A stretch of 39,279 nt of DNA from Cyclobacteriaceae bacterium (GCA_021604845.1 BQJT01000014.1:1-39279); one strand, 5' to 3'; shown: positions 7,989 through 17,881, counted from the stretch's first letter. Made by a program: numbers and translations. Notes: generated by a model from the letters alone, not told the origin.

Positions 7989-9932
7989 TTAGTTATCAAT
8001 TGGTAGTGAAAAATGAAAAACAGAACCTTCCCCCAATTTACTTTTTACCCAAATCCTGCCGTTATGTCGTTCGATAATTTCGGCGGCGATGGATAACCCG
8101 ATGCCTATACCTGGGAAAGTCTTTTCATTTTTTCCTTCAACCCTATAAAAACGCTCAAAAATTTTGCGTTGATCTTTCTTACTGATGCCAATCCCGAAAT
8201 CCTTAACAGCAATTACCACATTATTATCCTCCCGGTAACTTCTAACAATCACCTTGTTCGAGTTAGGAGAATACTTTATGGCGTTGGTAAAGAAGTTTGT
8301 CAGCACCTGTCCAATACGCTGCCGGTCTGCCAGTATCGAACTTTCTGTTGCTTTGGAAAATGAAATGTCAATCCCGGAATCAATATGATGCATCTGATCA
8401 ATGATCTCTATCACCAGTTGGTTCAATTCAAAGGACTCTTTATTTAGGCTTAGGTTACCTGATTGAATTTTTGAAAGTTCCAATAACTCAGAGGTCAAGT
8501 TTGCCAGAATACTGGTTTGATTGTCAACCACATCCAAAGCACTTTTTAAGAAAGCATCCTTCCCATTTGAGTACTCCTTTTGTAACATTTGTATATATCC
8601 CTTGATCGAGGTCAAAGGTGTCCTCAATTCATGACTTGCCATGCTTAAGAACTGATCTTTCTGAATATCCAATTCCTTTATTTTTTGAATATCCGTACTG
8701 GTACCTACCCACATTTGAATATATCCCTCGGAATCTCTTTGAGGGATCGCCCGGCTCAAATACCAGCGGTATTCCCCATCATAACCTTTAAACCGGTGTT
8801 CGTATAAAAAATCCTCCCCGCTTGCCAAGGCGCGCTGCCACCGTTTTATATTCTCCTTATGATCATCCGGATGAACGATTTGTAGCCATCCTTCCTTCAA
8901 AAGTTGTTCATTGGTTAAACCGCTGTAATCAAAAAGCGACTGGTTGAAATAGTTAAGCTTACCCTTGGTATTTGTGGTCCAAACGTGGTCCGGCAGGGAG
9001 TCGGCTAACAAACGGAACTTTTGCTCACGTGCTTCCAGTTGCTGCTGGTATCGTTTTTCTTCCGTAATATCCTGCAACGTCCCGTTAAAACGATATGGAA
9101 TATCATCTTCACCGAACAATACTTTACCCTTTGCCCGAACGTCCCTTTGATGTTTAGTCTGTGGATGAATTATGGTATATTGTATATCTAAATCCCCCCC
9201 GGATTCAAAGCGCAACGCCTCCTTGATAGCTTCCTTCACCCTTTTCTGGTCCCTTTCAACAATTACAGAGATAGCCAATGATAAATCAATTTCTTCTTCC
9301 TGGGGCAAACCAAACCAATTCCTTAATCTCAGATTGCCGGTAAACTTGCCACTGGCTGGATTGTAGTCCCAGGTCCCTAATTCCGCTGCTTCAATGGCAA
9401 ACTGCAATTGGTTCTTACTTTCTCCTAAATCCTGCAGCGCGATTACCTTACCTGTAGATTCGACACAGGTAACAAATACCCCGGCAGGTTCACCGGATTC
9501 GTCCATTACAGGGCTATAGCTAAACGTCCAGTAAACATCCTCAATTTTGCCATTTCTGAAAATAGGTATCAGCTGATCTTCACTCCATGTGGCTATTCCT
9601 TCTTGCAATACCTGATCGATCAAGGGCTTTATTATGTCCCAGATTTCCTGCCAATAGTCTTTTGCGGCAGATCCTAATATATCAGGATGCTTGCCAACTT
9701 TTCCCAGGCTTGGCCGGTAGGCATCATTATAAAAGCAGATAAGTTCAGGCCCCCAAAATAAAAACATTGGGAATTTGGAGTTCAGGATAATACTTATAGC
9801 GGTACGTAAACTTTGAGGCCAATCTTTGGGCGCGCCTAAGCTGGTTTTACTCCAATCTTTCGCACGCATCAGTGTGCCCATCTCTCCCCCACCCGAAAGA
9901 AAATTATGTTTCTCGTTTATTTTCGTCTCCAT
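7989..9932 (-). CDS. Soluble PAS-domain sensor histidine kinase
   Basis: The 647 residues hold an N-terminal PAS-like domain (about 20-160), a second PAS domain with a PAC-like tail (about 175-295), and a third (about 300-415). A HisKA domain follows with FLSMASHELRTPLTSIKGYI, phospho-acceptor H434, then an HATPase_c domain with N, G1 and G2 boxes (FFTNAIKYSP, VKDFGIGIS, GIGIGLSIAAEI). No membrane segment or signal peptide is visible, so it should sense in the cytoplasm; the signal is unknown. The first domain, with WPQSLRTAISIILNSKFPMF, is typical of Bacteroidota multi-PAS kinases. It is followed 12 bp later by a single-domain receiver. A repeat element shared with the cls upstream region sits directly before its start. 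Confidence 0.95.
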   Translation of the reverse strand: METKINEKHNFLSGGGEMGTLMRAKDWSKTSLGAPKDWPQSLRTAISIILNSKFPMFLFWGPELICFYNDAYRPSLGKVGKHPDILGSAAKDYWQEIWDIIKPLIDQVLQEGIATWSEDQLIPIFRNGKIEDVYWTFSYSPVMDESGEPAGVFVTCVESTGKVIALQDLGESKNQLQFAIEAAELGTWDYNPASGKFTGNLRLRNWFGLPQEEEIDLSLAISVIVERDQKRVKEAIKEALRFESGGDLDIQYTIIHPQTKHQRDVRAKGKVLFGEDDIPYRFNGTLQDITEEKRYQQQLEAREQKFRLLADSLPDHVWTTNTKGKLNYFNQSLFDYSGLTNEQLLKEGWLQIVHPDDHKENIKRWQRALASGEDFLYEHRFKGYDGEYRWYLSRAIPQRDSEGYIQMWVGTSTDIQKIKELDIQKDQFLSMASHELRTPLTSIKGYIQMLQKEYSNGKDAFLKSALDVVDNQTSILANLTSELLELSKIQSGNLSLNKESFELNQLVIEIIDQMHHIDSGIDISFSKATESSILADRQRIGQVLTNFFTNAIKYSPNSNKVIVRSYREDNNVVIAVKDFGIGISKKDQRKIFERFYRVEGKNEKTFPGIGIGLSIAAEIIERHNGRIWVKSKLGEGSVFHFSLPIDN

Positions 9933-9948
9933 TTAGGGCTTATAACCT

Positions 9949-10008
9949 GACCACATATATCAATATAATATAAGGATGATTTAGAACCTAAGTATTCGGA
10001 AATCATAG
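9949..10008 (-). repeat. Dispersed ~60-bp element, copy 2 (upstream of the sensor kinase)
   Basis: The identical 17-bp block lies at 9960-9976 and AACCTAAG at 9985-9992, with the same 25-bp offset as in the copy at 6192-6254. It begins 16 bp before the kinase ATG and fills most of the gap to the DUF1593 gene stop. Its place suggests a promoter or regulator site. Confidence 0.6.
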
Positions 10009-10018
10009 CTTCGTTTCT

Positions 10019-11476
10019 TTATCCGGAAATAACCACTCTTCGATATCTGGTTAGGCCCGGGGTTCCGTTGTCTCGTACCGTCAGCATCAAATGAATGGTT
10101 TGCTGCTTCAAATCTTCAGGAACTTTAATACTGATCCTGCTCCTGGTATCATTTTCTATGGGAACCATGCCTTCATATGTTCCTGCCTCGGAATATATCC
10201 ACCATTTGAATGTCAATTGGTCATCATCCGGGTCAAATGACTTTTTAGCGGAAAACCGTAATTGCTCCCCCGCCTGTGCTTCGACATATATCACCCGGGT
10301 ACTTAAATCATCACCTATCGCCACCACCGGAGGATGGTTTGTTTGTTCAGGAGGGTTTGTGCACCAATCCATACGTGCCGCAAAATCGTTCTGAAAGTCG
10401 GTGCGCCACCTGAAAATAGTCGCCCATTGATTTGAATAGACTTTATCCTGGTACTCCCAGGTGTCATTAGTATCAGCATATAACCAATAATCCGTATAAA
10501 ATGTTTCGTTTACAAAACAACCCTTGCTACAATCCGCCCCGCCATACTCCTGTAATACCAGGTTCACATTTTTTTGTTTTTGCCGGCTGAATCTTCCACC
10601 CCAGCTTCCCTGCCACTGGTAATCCGGGTCATTCAGACCATTGGGCATCAGGTAAAAATAGGTGGGAGTATCCCCTTCCCATATGTGCAGCGCATCCGGG
10701 TATAGCTGCCCTAGAGGGCCATGGTTCTCCTGGATGTTTGCTTTCACCCACTCCCGGGATACTACTGTTTCATCTCCTCCCCTGGTATGGTTCCAGGCGG
10801 TACTACTGAACCGGAATGACATCCCCTTGTAGGCTGTTACATTGCGTATAACGAACAATTGAGGATAGGTTTTAGCCATCCATGCCCCTGCATCATCCTG
10901 GGCGGCCAGATCGTAAACCCTGATCTTGCTAAGAAATTCATCTAACTCCGCAGGGCTTCGGGTTTGGCTTACTGTCCAAATTGCCTGGGCAATGGTATTC
11001 GCCCCACCCCAGGCCAGCAACCACAACGGTCTGGTATCCTCTTTATCAGCTGCCTGTATAATTAACCTTGATCCTTCGGACCCCCGCCCGCTTACATGAC
11101 TCATACCATATCCCCGATTGCCGGTTACCGTAACATTATGCAGGGACTCCGCCGAAGGGTATTCCCGGTCGTGCAGGGTTAGATTATCATATACCTTTGC
11201 ATAGGCATCTATACACTCATGAATTACATGGGTAGCAGGATCGGATAGCTTCCAGACCCCAGTGGATCCGATAAGCCCTTCAATATCAATGTCGTTGGCA
11301 TAGAGCAACAGCCGGATCAGTGACTGCTGATCATCCGGCTCATTGGTTATATCGGTTGTAACTATTATCCTGGGCTTTTCCATTGGTGCCTTTAGCCCCT
11401 GAGAATAACCAGGATGGGCATTAACAAAACAAATACCGAAGATAATCAGGTTTAATATAGATTTTTCGTATTTCAT
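10019..11476 (-). CDS. Secreted DUF1593 / Sde182-type nucleoside-hydrolase-like protein
   Basis: A 485-residue exported protein: signal peptide (MKYEKSILNLIIFGICFVNA, cleavage near GYSQ) followed by a DUF1593 domain opening with PRIIVTTDITNEPDDQQSL. The acidic pattern resembles the calcium-binding start of inosine-uridine nucleoside hydrolases. LLAWGGANTIAQAIW and RVYDLAAQDDAGAW continue the fold. The last ~100 residues (PPVVAIGDDLSTRV onward, SFDPDDDQLTFKWWIYSEAG) look like the Ig-like C-terminal domain of this family. Relatives include the Saccharophagus protein Sde182, linked to polysaccharide use; no biochemical activity is established to my knowledge. It stands alone, with no SusCD pair nearby. 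Confidence 0.88.
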   Translation of the reverse strand: MKYEKSILNLIIFGICFVNAHPGYSQGLKAPMEKPRIIVTTDITNEPDDQQSLIRLLLYANDIDIEGLIGSTGVWKLSDPATHVIHECIDAYAKVYDNLTLHDREYPSAESLHNVTVTGNRGYGMSHVSGRGSEGSRLIIQAADKEDTRPLWLLAWGGANTIAQAIWTVSQTRSPAELDEFLSKIRVYDLAAQDDAGAWMAKTYPQLFVIRNVTAYKGMSFRFSSTAWNHTRGGDETVVSREWVKANIQENHGPLGQLYPDALHIWEGDTPTYFYLMPNGLNDPDYQWQGSWGGRFSRQKQKNVNLVLQEYGGADCSKGCFVNETFYTDYWLYADTNDTWEYQDKVYSNQWATIFRWRTDFQNDFAARMDWCTNPPEQTNHPPVVAIGDDLSTRVIYVEAQAGEQLRFSAKKSFDPDDDQLTFKWWIYSEAGTYEGMVPIENDTRSRISIKVPEDLKQQTIHLMLTVRDNGTPGLTRYRRVVISG

Positions 11477-11671
11477 CAGATGTAGTTTACCAGATTTTTA
11501 AAGATAATTCGGCCAGTAATTAAGTACTATATTAAACCGGTAAAATTCAAAGGCCTTCACACTGATCAAAATCGAAAACTGCATTCTTCAAAATTGTTCC
11601 TATTAAATTTTTATATTTCGCTTAGAAGATATTGTACTTTTACACTTTTTGCAAACTAAATAGAAACCACG

Positions 11672-12490
11672 GTGAACACAGAACAAATTATTACCCAAAT
11701 CAATGAGCTAGTACTGAACTATGGTCCGAAACTACTGGCAGCTATCGCTGTTTGGATCATCGGTAGCTGGATTGTAAAAGGATTAAGCCGGTCATTTGGC
11801 CGTATGCTGGAGAAAAGACAGACCGATGCATCGCTTCAGCCATTTCTGAAAAGTCTGGTGGGAACCCTGTTAAAAGTACTGCTGGTAATCAGCGTATTAA
11901 GTATGCTCGGGGTGGAAATGACCTCATTCATCGCTGTACTTGGTGCGGCTGCACTGGCAGTGGGCATGGCTCTGTCAGGAACCTTACAGAACTTTGCTGG
12001 TGGGGTTATGATATTGTTGTTTAAGCCCTTTAGGGTAGAAGATGTGATAGAAGCCCAGGGTTTTCTTGGAAAAGTGGCTGAAATCCAGATCTTCAATACC
12101 ATTCTAAAAACTCCGGATAACAAAACAGTTATTATTCCCAATGGCGGGCTGTCAACTTCTGCTTTAACTAACTTTTCCACAGAGCCCCAACGACGGGTAG
12201 ACTGGACGTTTGGAATCGGTTATGGCGATGATGTGGAACAAGCAAGAACCGTTATCAAAGAGTTATGCGATCAGGACAGCCGCATCTTAAAAGATCCGGA
12301 GTTATTTATTGCGGTTTCCGAATTAGCCGATAGCTCGGTTAATTTCGCGGTTCGTGCCTGGGTGAATGCCGAGGATTATTGGAATGTGTATTTCGAATTG
12401 AATGAGAAAATTTATAAAACCTTCGATTCAAAAGGTCTGAATATTCCCTATCCGCAAATGGATGTTCATGTTCACCAGACCAATTCCTGA
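11672..12490 (+). CDS. mscS: Small-conductance mechanosensitive channel (MscS family)
   Basis: The 272-residue protein has three N-terminal membrane segments. The third is the pore-lining helix, with the glycine/alanine-rich run AALAVGMALSGTLQNFAGG. It is followed by the MscS beta domain (PFRVEDVIEAQGFLGKVAEI, NKTVIIPNGGLSTSALTNFS) and a C-terminal alpha/beta part ending near IPYPQMDVHV. Such inner-membrane heptamers open under membrane tension and release solutes on hypo-osmotic shock. Size is close to E. coli MscS (286). The start is GTG at 11672, the first start in frame before the first helix. A strong two-way terminator follows at 12527-12556. Confidence 0.95.
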   Translation: MNTEQIITQINELVLNYGPKLLAAIAVWIIGSWIVKGLSRSFGRMLEKRQTDASLQPFLKSLVGTLLKVLLVISVLSMLGVEMTSFIAVLGAAALAVGMALSGTLQNFAGGVMILLFKPFRVEDVIEAQGFLGKVAEIQIFNTILKTPDNKTVIIPNGGLSTSALTNFSTEPQRRVDWTFGIGYGDDVEQARTVIKELCDQDSRILKDPELFIAVSELADSSVNFAVRAWVNAEDYWNVYFELNEKIYKTFDSKGLNIPYPQMDVHVHQTNS

Positions 12491-12526
12491 TCCGGCTGTA
12501 ATTGCACATTTACTGAATTGAATATT

Positions 12527-12556
12527 AAAACAACTGGCCGGTTGGCCAGTTGTTTT
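12527..12556. terminator. Bidirectional terminator between mscS and osmC
   Basis: Two perfect 13-bp arms, AAAACAACTGGCC (12527-12539) and GGCCAGTTGTTTT (12544-12556), enclose a 4-base loop. The stem begins with A and ends with T, so it works in both directions for the convergent mscS and osmC genes. Confidence 0.9.
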
Positions 12557-12573
12557 AGCTTAAGGAATTTCAA

Positions 12574-13002
12574 TCAGCCCAGCAGTTTCGCTTCCAAATC
12601 AATGGTGGCTGTACTGCCTGCGTACAACCTCGATATTGGACATTTCTCTTTGGCTGCCTGTGAGAGTTCATCAAACAGTTCCTGCGAGAGGCCATCGCAG
12701 GTAACTTCGCAGACCAGTTTAATGTTGGTAATACACGGGCCGGTATCGTCCTTTCCAAGGGTAACTGAAGCATTGGTTTTCACGCTTTCAGGGTTAAGCT
12801 GGTTATTGCTCAGCAGCGCTGAAAGGAACATAGAATAACATCCTGCATGGGCGGCTCCTACCAGTTCTTCCGGGTTGGTTCCATCGGCCTCTTCAAAACG
12901 GGAAGCAAAAGTATACGGCCCGTGGTAATTGCTAAAACTCATTACCCCCTTACCTTCTTTTAAGGTTCCGTTCCATTCGGCTTTGGCTGATCTTATTGAC
13001 AT
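12574..13002 (-). CDS. OsmC/Ohr-family peroxidase
   Basis: A 142-residue protein of the OsmC family, which reduces organic hydroperoxides with a pair of cysteines. Both are present: C55 in AAHAGCYSM and C121 in KEKCPISR. The N-terminal strand region (AKAEWNGTLKEGKGVMS) and TNPEELVGAAHA match the OsmC subfamily better than Ohr. Length is normal and the location should be cytoplasmic. It lies downstream of mutS on the same strand but is separated by 144 bp containing a hairpin-forming repeat, so co-transcription is doubtful. The terminator at 12527-12556 closes it. Confidence 0.93.
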   Translation of the reverse strand: MSIRSAKAEWNGTLKEGKGVMSFSNYHGPYTFASRFEEADGTNPEELVGAAHAGCYSMFLSALLSNNQLNPESVKTNASVTLGKDDTGPCITNIKLVCEVTCDGLSQELFDELSQAAKEKCPISRLYAGSTATIDLEAKLLG

Positions 13003-13086
13003 AATTTGTGATATTTAAAGTTGAAATAAAGTGTGCCCTAAAACTATGTGTTTATTATTTCTCATCAAATTTTTAGCAGGATATTG

Positions 13087-13150
13087 ATAGGTTACAGGTT
13101 GCAGGTTGCAGGTCACAAGTTGCATGTTCAACTTACAACCCATAACCTAT
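13087..13150. repeat. Heptameric repeat forming a long imperfect hairpin
   Basis: The left part is a run of 7-bp units (CAGGTTG, CAGGTTG, CAGGTCA, CAAGTTG, 13095-13122). Outer arms ATAGGTTA (13087-13094) and TAACCTAT (13143-13150) are exact complements, as are inner arms AAGTTG (13117-13122) and CAACTT (13129-13134). It fills the gap between the mutS stop and osmC. Similar GTTGCAGG-type intergenic repeats are common in Bacteroidota genomes. Related pieces occur at 16421-16452 and 17930-17940. Confidence 0.75.
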
Positions 13151-15786
13151 AACTCATTCCTCCCCTCCTCCAAAATCATCTTCAGTTCATTCAGTTTCAA
13201 AAGCGCCTCTACCGGACTGATGGTGTTGATATCAAGTGCTCCCAGCAGGCCAGTAACTTTTTTAAAGGCTGGGCTTGATTCGAATAACTGCAGCTGATAA
13301 CTCTGTTCGGGTAATTCTTTCAGCAGTGCTTCCTTTTTGTCCTGTAATTTCTCCTGTTCCAGATGGCGCAAAATCTGGTTGGCACGGATCACTACCTGAT
13401 TTGGCATTCCGGCCATTTGAGCAACGTGAATACCGAAACTGTGTCTTGACCCCCCTTTCTTTAGCTTGCGCATAAAGATTACCCTATCGCCAACTTCTTT
13501 CACAGAAACATTATAATTCTTAACCCGTTCATGGGTTTCAGCTAACTGGTTCAGTTCGTGATAGTGGGTTGCAAATAAGGTTTTAGCACGGGTTTGCAAA
13601 TGGTTGTGCAGATACTCCACAATCGACCAGGCAATGCTCACTCCATCGTAGGTGCTGGTGCCGCGCCCTATTTCATCCATCAATATCAGGCTTCTATCGC
13701 TCAGGTTATTCAATATGCTGGCGGTTTCGATCATTTCAAGCATAAAAGTGGACTCTCCCTGTGCCAGGTTATCCGATGCACCAACTCTGGTAAAAACTTT
13801 ATCTACCAGGCCGATTTCAGCCTGTTCTGCGGGAACATAACTTCCCATTTGTGCCATCAGGACAATCAACGCCGTTTGTCTTAGCAACGCTGACTTACCT
13901 GCCATATTTGGCCCGGTAATGATCATCACCTGCTGGGTATCGGTGTCGAGGTACACATCATTTGGTATGTAAGCTTCACCCATGGGCAACTCATGCTCGA
14001 TCACCGGGTGCCGGCCCAGCTTAATATTCAGAACCAACGATTCGTTTATTACCGGCCTGCTATACTTGTTTTTTAAGGCAGTTCCTGCAAAAGCACACAA
14101 TACATCCAGGGACCCGATCATCTGGGCATTCTTCTGTACAGCCACCACATAATCCTTGGCGAACTCCACCAATTGATTATAAAGCCGCAGTTCAATTACG
14201 GAAAGTTGATCTTCTGCATTAAGGATCTTTTCCTCGTATACTTTGAGCTCTGAAGTAATATATCGCTCAGCATTAACCAGGGTTTGTTTTCGGATCCATT
14301 CCTCAGGAACTTTATCCTTATGTGCGTGGGTTACCTCCAGGTAATACCCGAATACTTTATTGTAACCTATTTTCAAGGAATTGATTCCGGTACGAGCAGC
14401 TTCTGATTGCTGCAGTTGTAAAAGATAGTCTTTACCGGAATAGGCCATCGCTCGCAACCGATCCAGTTCCGGATCCACTCCTTCCTTGATTATCTTTCCC
14501 TGTGATATCAGCAGTGGCGCATCATCTCTTAATAGTTTTTCTATTTGCCCTGTTAGATTATCGCAATTATCAAACTCCTCAATCCATTGCCTAAAAACCG
14601 GGACATCATCCTGGGATAGCGCGGTAATTATAGGTAAACAACTTTTCAAAGAACACTTGAGCGATACCAGTTCGCGAGGATTAATTCTTCCAATGGCTAC
14701 TTTAGAGATCAGGCGTTCCAAGTCGGATATGGCAGCCAATTGATTCCGCAGCACTTCCAAAAGATCCGGGTCCCTGGTTAAAGCACCCACCGTGTCCAGC
14801 CGATGATCAATTTCAACCTGATCCTTAAGCGGGAGCAGCATCCACTTTTTTAATTTCCGGCTGCCCATAGCGGTCAAGGTACTATCCAGTATATCAATTA
14901 AGGGTATTCCGCCATCTTGTTGGGCCCGAACCAATTCGAGGTTTCGTATGGTAAATTTATCCAACCAGACGTACCGGTCATTTTCAATTCTACTGATCGA
15001 CGATATGTGCAGCTGGTCTTTGTGTTCGGTAATTTCAAGGTAGTGTAAAATGGCCCCTGCGGCCTGTACTGCCAGCGGAAGCTCCTGAAATCCAAAGCCT
15101 TTTAAATTAGTGGTGCCCAGTTGTTGGATCAACTTCTCATAGCCAAAATCCCAACCAAATGCCCATTCATCCAGGGCGAACAGGTGACGGTCCTGTCTCA
15201 AATCGGATTTATTGAATCGATGAAAAACATCCTTCTGGCCTTTGCTGAAGAGGATTTCAGAGGGATCAAAACTTTGGATTAGCTTCTCGATCTGATCATA
15301 TGAACCCACTGTTCCGGTAAATTCACCGGTAGAAATGTCCAGAAATACTACCCCGGCTTGTGACTTGTCAAGGTATACCGCCGATAGATAGTTATTGCTT
15401 CTCGACTCAAGAACATTATCATTAAAAGTAACGCCGGGTGTAACCAGTTCGGTAACGCCTCTTTTTACGATTCCCTTTACCTGCTTTGGATCTTCCAACT
15501 GATCGCAAATAGCTACCCGATATCCCGCACGTACCAGCTTGGGCAGGTAGGTGTCCAAAGCGTGATGCGGAAACCCGGCCAACTCTATGTGTGATGCGGC
15601 ACCATTGGCTCTTTTGGTAAGTACGATATCAAGTACCTTACTGGCTGTAATGGCGTCTTCTCCGAAGGTCTCGTAAAAATCGCCAACTCTAAAAAGCAGT
15701 AGTGCGCCCGGGTGTTTGGCCTTGATCGCATTATACTGTTTCATCAAAGGTGTTTCACGCTCTTTTTTTACCTTTGTTTTTGCCAT
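13147..15786 (-). CDS. mutS: DNA mismatch repair protein MutS
   Basis: This 879-residue protein is a full MutS1. The N-terminal mismatch-binding domain has the Phe-x-Glu motif (F37-Y38-E39 in GDFYETFGEDA). Connector, lever and clamp domains follow (GYYLEVTHAHKDKVP), then the ATPase with Walker A GPNMAGKSALLRQ, LILMDEIGRGTSTYDG, and FATHYHEL. MutS dimers find mismatches and recruit MutL with ATP. Length is near E. coli MutS (853). It is divergent from the TrmH-type methyltransferase gene with 85 bp between the starts. No mutL lies in the window. The stop falls inside the right arm of the repeat at 13087-13150. Confidence 0.98.
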   Translation of the reverse strand: MAKTKVKKERETPLMKQYNAIKAKHPGALLLFRVGDFYETFGEDAITASKVLDIVLTKRANGAASHIELAGFPHHALDTYLPKLVRAGYRVAICDQLEDPKQVKGIVKRGVTELVTPGVTFNDNVLESRSNNYLSAVYLDKSQAGVVFLDISTGEFTGTVGSYDQIEKLIQSFDPSEILFSKGQKDVFHRFNKSDLRQDRHLFALDEWAFGWDFGYEKLIQQLGTTNLKGFGFQELPLAVQAAGAILHYLEITEHKDQLHISSISRIENDRYVWLDKFTIRNLELVRAQQDGGIPLIDILDSTLTAMGSRKLKKWMLLPLKDQVEIDHRLDTVGALTRDPDLLEVLRNQLAAISDLERLISKVAIGRINPRELVSLKCSLKSCLPIITALSQDDVPVFRQWIEEFDNCDNLTGQIEKLLRDDAPLLISQGKIIKEGVDPELDRLRAMAYSGKDYLLQLQQSEAARTGINSLKIGYNKVFGYYLEVTHAHKDKVPEEWIRKQTLVNAERYITSELKVYEEKILNAEDQLSVIELRLYNQLVEFAKDYVVAVQKNAQMIGSLDVLCAFAGTALKNKYSRPVINESLVLNIKLGRHPVIEHELPMGEAYIPNDVYLDTDTQQVMIITGPNMAGKSALLRQTALIVLMAQMGSYVPAEQAEIGLVDKVFTRVGASDNLAQGESTFMLEMIETASILNNLSDRSLILMDEIGRGTSTYDGVSIAWSIVEYLHNHLQTRAKTLFATHYHELNQLAETHERVKNYNVSVKEVGDRVIFMRKLKKGGSRHSFGIHVAQMAGMPNQVVIRANQILRHLEQEKLQDKKEALLKELPEQSYQLQLFESSPAFKKVTGLLGALDINTISPVEALLKLNELKMILEEGRNEL

Positions 15787-15871
15787 GGATCCCAGCGAGA
15801 GAATTGTGTAAATAGTAAATTTACCGAAATATACTTATTGACAGGGTCCCCAAAAAATAAATCATCGATAC

Positions 15872-16408
15872 ATGCGCAAGCTTGAGAATCAGGAGCTGGA
15901 AAGACTGGATATACAAACTTTCAAAAAGTATCCGAAGAACCCTTTAGTGCTCATTATGGATGATGTCCGCAGCCTTAATAATGTGGGATCCGCTTTTCGT
16001 ACTGCCGATGCATTCCTGCTGGAGAAAATATATTTATGTGGGATTACAGGAAGCCCTCCACATAGGGAAATCAACAAAACTGCACTGGGGTCTACGGAGT
16101 CGGTAAGTTGGGAATACGTCGAAGATGTGATAAGCTTGATTCAAAATATAAGCAGGCAGGGTTATAAAATAGTGGTAGTAGAACAGACTGATTCCAGTGT
16201 AATGTTGATGGATTTTTCACCTGATACTGAAAATAGTTATGCTTTGGTATTTGGTAATGAGGTATTTGGAGTCAATCAGGATCTTTTACCGATGGCCGAC
16301 CATTGCGTCGAAATCCCTCAGTACGGGACTAAGCATTCCCTGAATATCTCTGTTAGTATTGGAATTGTAGTTTGGTCGATGCTTGAAAAAATGAATAAAC
16401 TCCCGTAA
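15872..16408 (+). CDS. SpoU/TrmH-family RNA 2'-O-methyltransferase
   Basis: At 178 residues this is a compact SPOUT-fold methyltransferase. The three SpoU motifs are present: motif 1 NNVGSAFRTADAF, motif 2 YALVFGNEVFGV, and motif 3 EIPQYGTKHSLNISVSIGI, which form the knot that binds S-adenosylmethionine. The short N-terminal extension and lack of an RNA-binding L30-like domain point to a tRNA-type enzyme (TrmH group) more than an rRNA RlmB-type enzyme. The exact target nucleotide is unknown. It is divergent from mutS and 84 bp upstream of fumC on the same strand, with a repeat in that gap. Confidence 0.92.
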   Translation: MRKLENQELERLDIQTFKKYPKNPLVLIMDDVRSLNNVGSAFRTADAFLLEKIYLCGITGSPPHREINKTALGSTESVSWEYVEDVISLIQNISRQGYKIVVVEQTDSSVMLMDFSPDTENSYALVFGNEVFGVNQDLLPMADHCVEIPQYGTKHSLNISVSIGIVVWSMLEKMNKLP

Positions 16409-16420
16409 TTAATACCATCA

Positions 16421-16452
16421 AACCTGCAACCCATATTTCATAACCTATAACC
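16421..16452. repeat. Partial copy of the mutS-osmC intergenic repeat
   Basis: The stretch CTGCAACCCATA (16424-16435) followed by CATAACCTATAACC (16439-16452) matches the right arm of the repeat at 13087-13150, with a few extra bases between. It lies between the methyltransferase gene and fumC. A further inverted piece (ATAGGTTATAG, 17930-17940) lies just after fumC. Confidence 0.55.
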
Positions 16453-16492
16453 AAAAAACATTACCTTTAATCTTCAAAACTGCTCATTCGAA

Positions 16493-17881
16493 ATGTCATT
16501 TAGAACAGAACACGATACTATGGGACCGGTAGAGGTTCCTGCAGAAAAATACTGGGGCGCCCAGACCCAAAGATCCTTACAGAATTTCGCCATTGGTGGA
16601 GAATCAATGAAAATGCCCATTGAAGTTATCCGGGCATTTGCGATTTTAAAGAAGGCCGCCGCCCTGACTAATCATTCGCTGGGAGTCCTGGAGGAAGAAA
16701 AAGCCAGGGTCATCGCTAAAGTTTGCGATGAAATCCTAACCGGTGCGCTTGATGACCAGTTTCCCTTAAAAATCTGGCAGACCGGTTCCGGTACCCAAAG
16801 CAATATGAACGTGAACGAGGTAATTGCCAACCGGGCACATGTCCTTTCAGGGGGCAGCCTTACCGATGCAAAAAAGACGGTGCATCCAAACGATGATGTG
16901 AATAAATCTCAATCTTCCAATGACACCTTCCCTACTGCGATGCATATTTCCAGTTACCAGAAGATTGTAGATGAAACCATTCCAAAAATCAAAAAATTAC
17001 GGGATGTGTTGGATGGCAAAGCTCAGTCGTTCTCTGAAATTGTGAAAATCGGGCGTACCCATTTTATGGACGCTACCCCATTGACCCTGGGCAACGAGTT
17101 CAGCGGCTATGTTTCACAATTGGATCACGGATTGACAGCACTTGAACGCACTTTGGATCACCTCTCAGAACTGGCTCTGGGCGGTACCGCAGTGGGTACT
17201 GGCTTGAACACACCCGCAGGATATTCTGAAAAAGTGGCGGAGGAAATTGCCAGAATTAGTGGTCTACCCTTCGTTACCGCTGGGAACAAATTTGAGGCGC
17301 TGGCTGCACACGATGCCATGGTGGAAACTTCCGGGGCACTGAAGCAACTGGCGGTTAGTTTAATGAAAATCGGTAATGACATTAGAATGTTGTCCTCAGG
17401 CCCTCGTAGTGGAATTGGGGAAATCCTGATTCCGGAGAATGAACCGGGTTCTTCCATTATGCCAGGTAAGGTGAACCCTACCCAATGTGAGGCGCTTACC
17501 ATGGTATGTGCTCAGGTAGTAGGTATGGATACCGCCATATCTATTGGTGGTATGAACGGACATTTTGAACTGAATGTGTTCAAACCTATGATGGTATACA
17601 ATTTATTAACCAGTGCACAGTTACTCGCTGATGCCTGCGATTCATTCCGGAAAAATTGTGCGGTGGGCATTGAGCCAAACCACCAGGTGATCTGTCAAAA
17701 ACTTGAACAGTCGCTCATGCTGGTTACTGCCTTGAATCCCCATATCGGATATGAAAACGCTGCTAAAATTGCCAAGAAAGCCCATAAAGAGGGTACAACT
17801 TTAAGACAAGCAGCGCTCGACCTGGAACTGCTTACCAACGAACAATTCGACCAATGGGTAGATCCTAAAAAAATGATTTAA
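16493..17881 (+). CDS. fumC: Class II fumarate hydratase
   Basis: The 462-residue protein is a member of the fumarase/aspartase superfamily with clear FumC features: the start [73 protein letters not shown], and the signature [15 protein letters not shown]. It hydrates fumarate to L-malate in the citric acid cycle without an iron-sulfur cluster. Aspartase is a close relative, but the opening and the [17 protein letters not shown] region fit fumarase better. Length is normal (E. coli FumC 467). It is flanked by short intergenic repeats on both sides. Confidence 0.96.
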   Translation: MSFRTEHDTMGPVEVPAEKYWGAQTQRSLQNFAIGGESMKMPIEVIRAFAILKKAAALTNHSLGVLEEEKARVIAKVCDEILTGALDDQFPLKIWQTGSGTQSNMNVNEVIANRAHVLSGGSLTDAKKTVHPNDDVNKSQSSNDTFPTAMHISSYQKIVDETIPKIKKLRDVLDGKAQSFSEIVKIGRTHFMDATPLTLGNEFSGYVSQLDHGLTALERTLDHLSELALGGTAVGTGLNTPAGYSEKVAEEIARISGLPFVTAGNKFEALAAHDAMVETSGALKQLAVSLMKIGNDIRMLSSGPRSGIGEILIPENEPGSSIMPGKVNPTQCEALTMVCAQVVGMDTAISIGGMNGHFELNVFKPMMVYNLLTSAQLLADACDSFRKNCAVGIEPNHQVICQKLEQSLMLVTALNPHIGYENAAKIAKKAHKEGTTLRQAALDLELLTNEQFDQWVDPKKMI

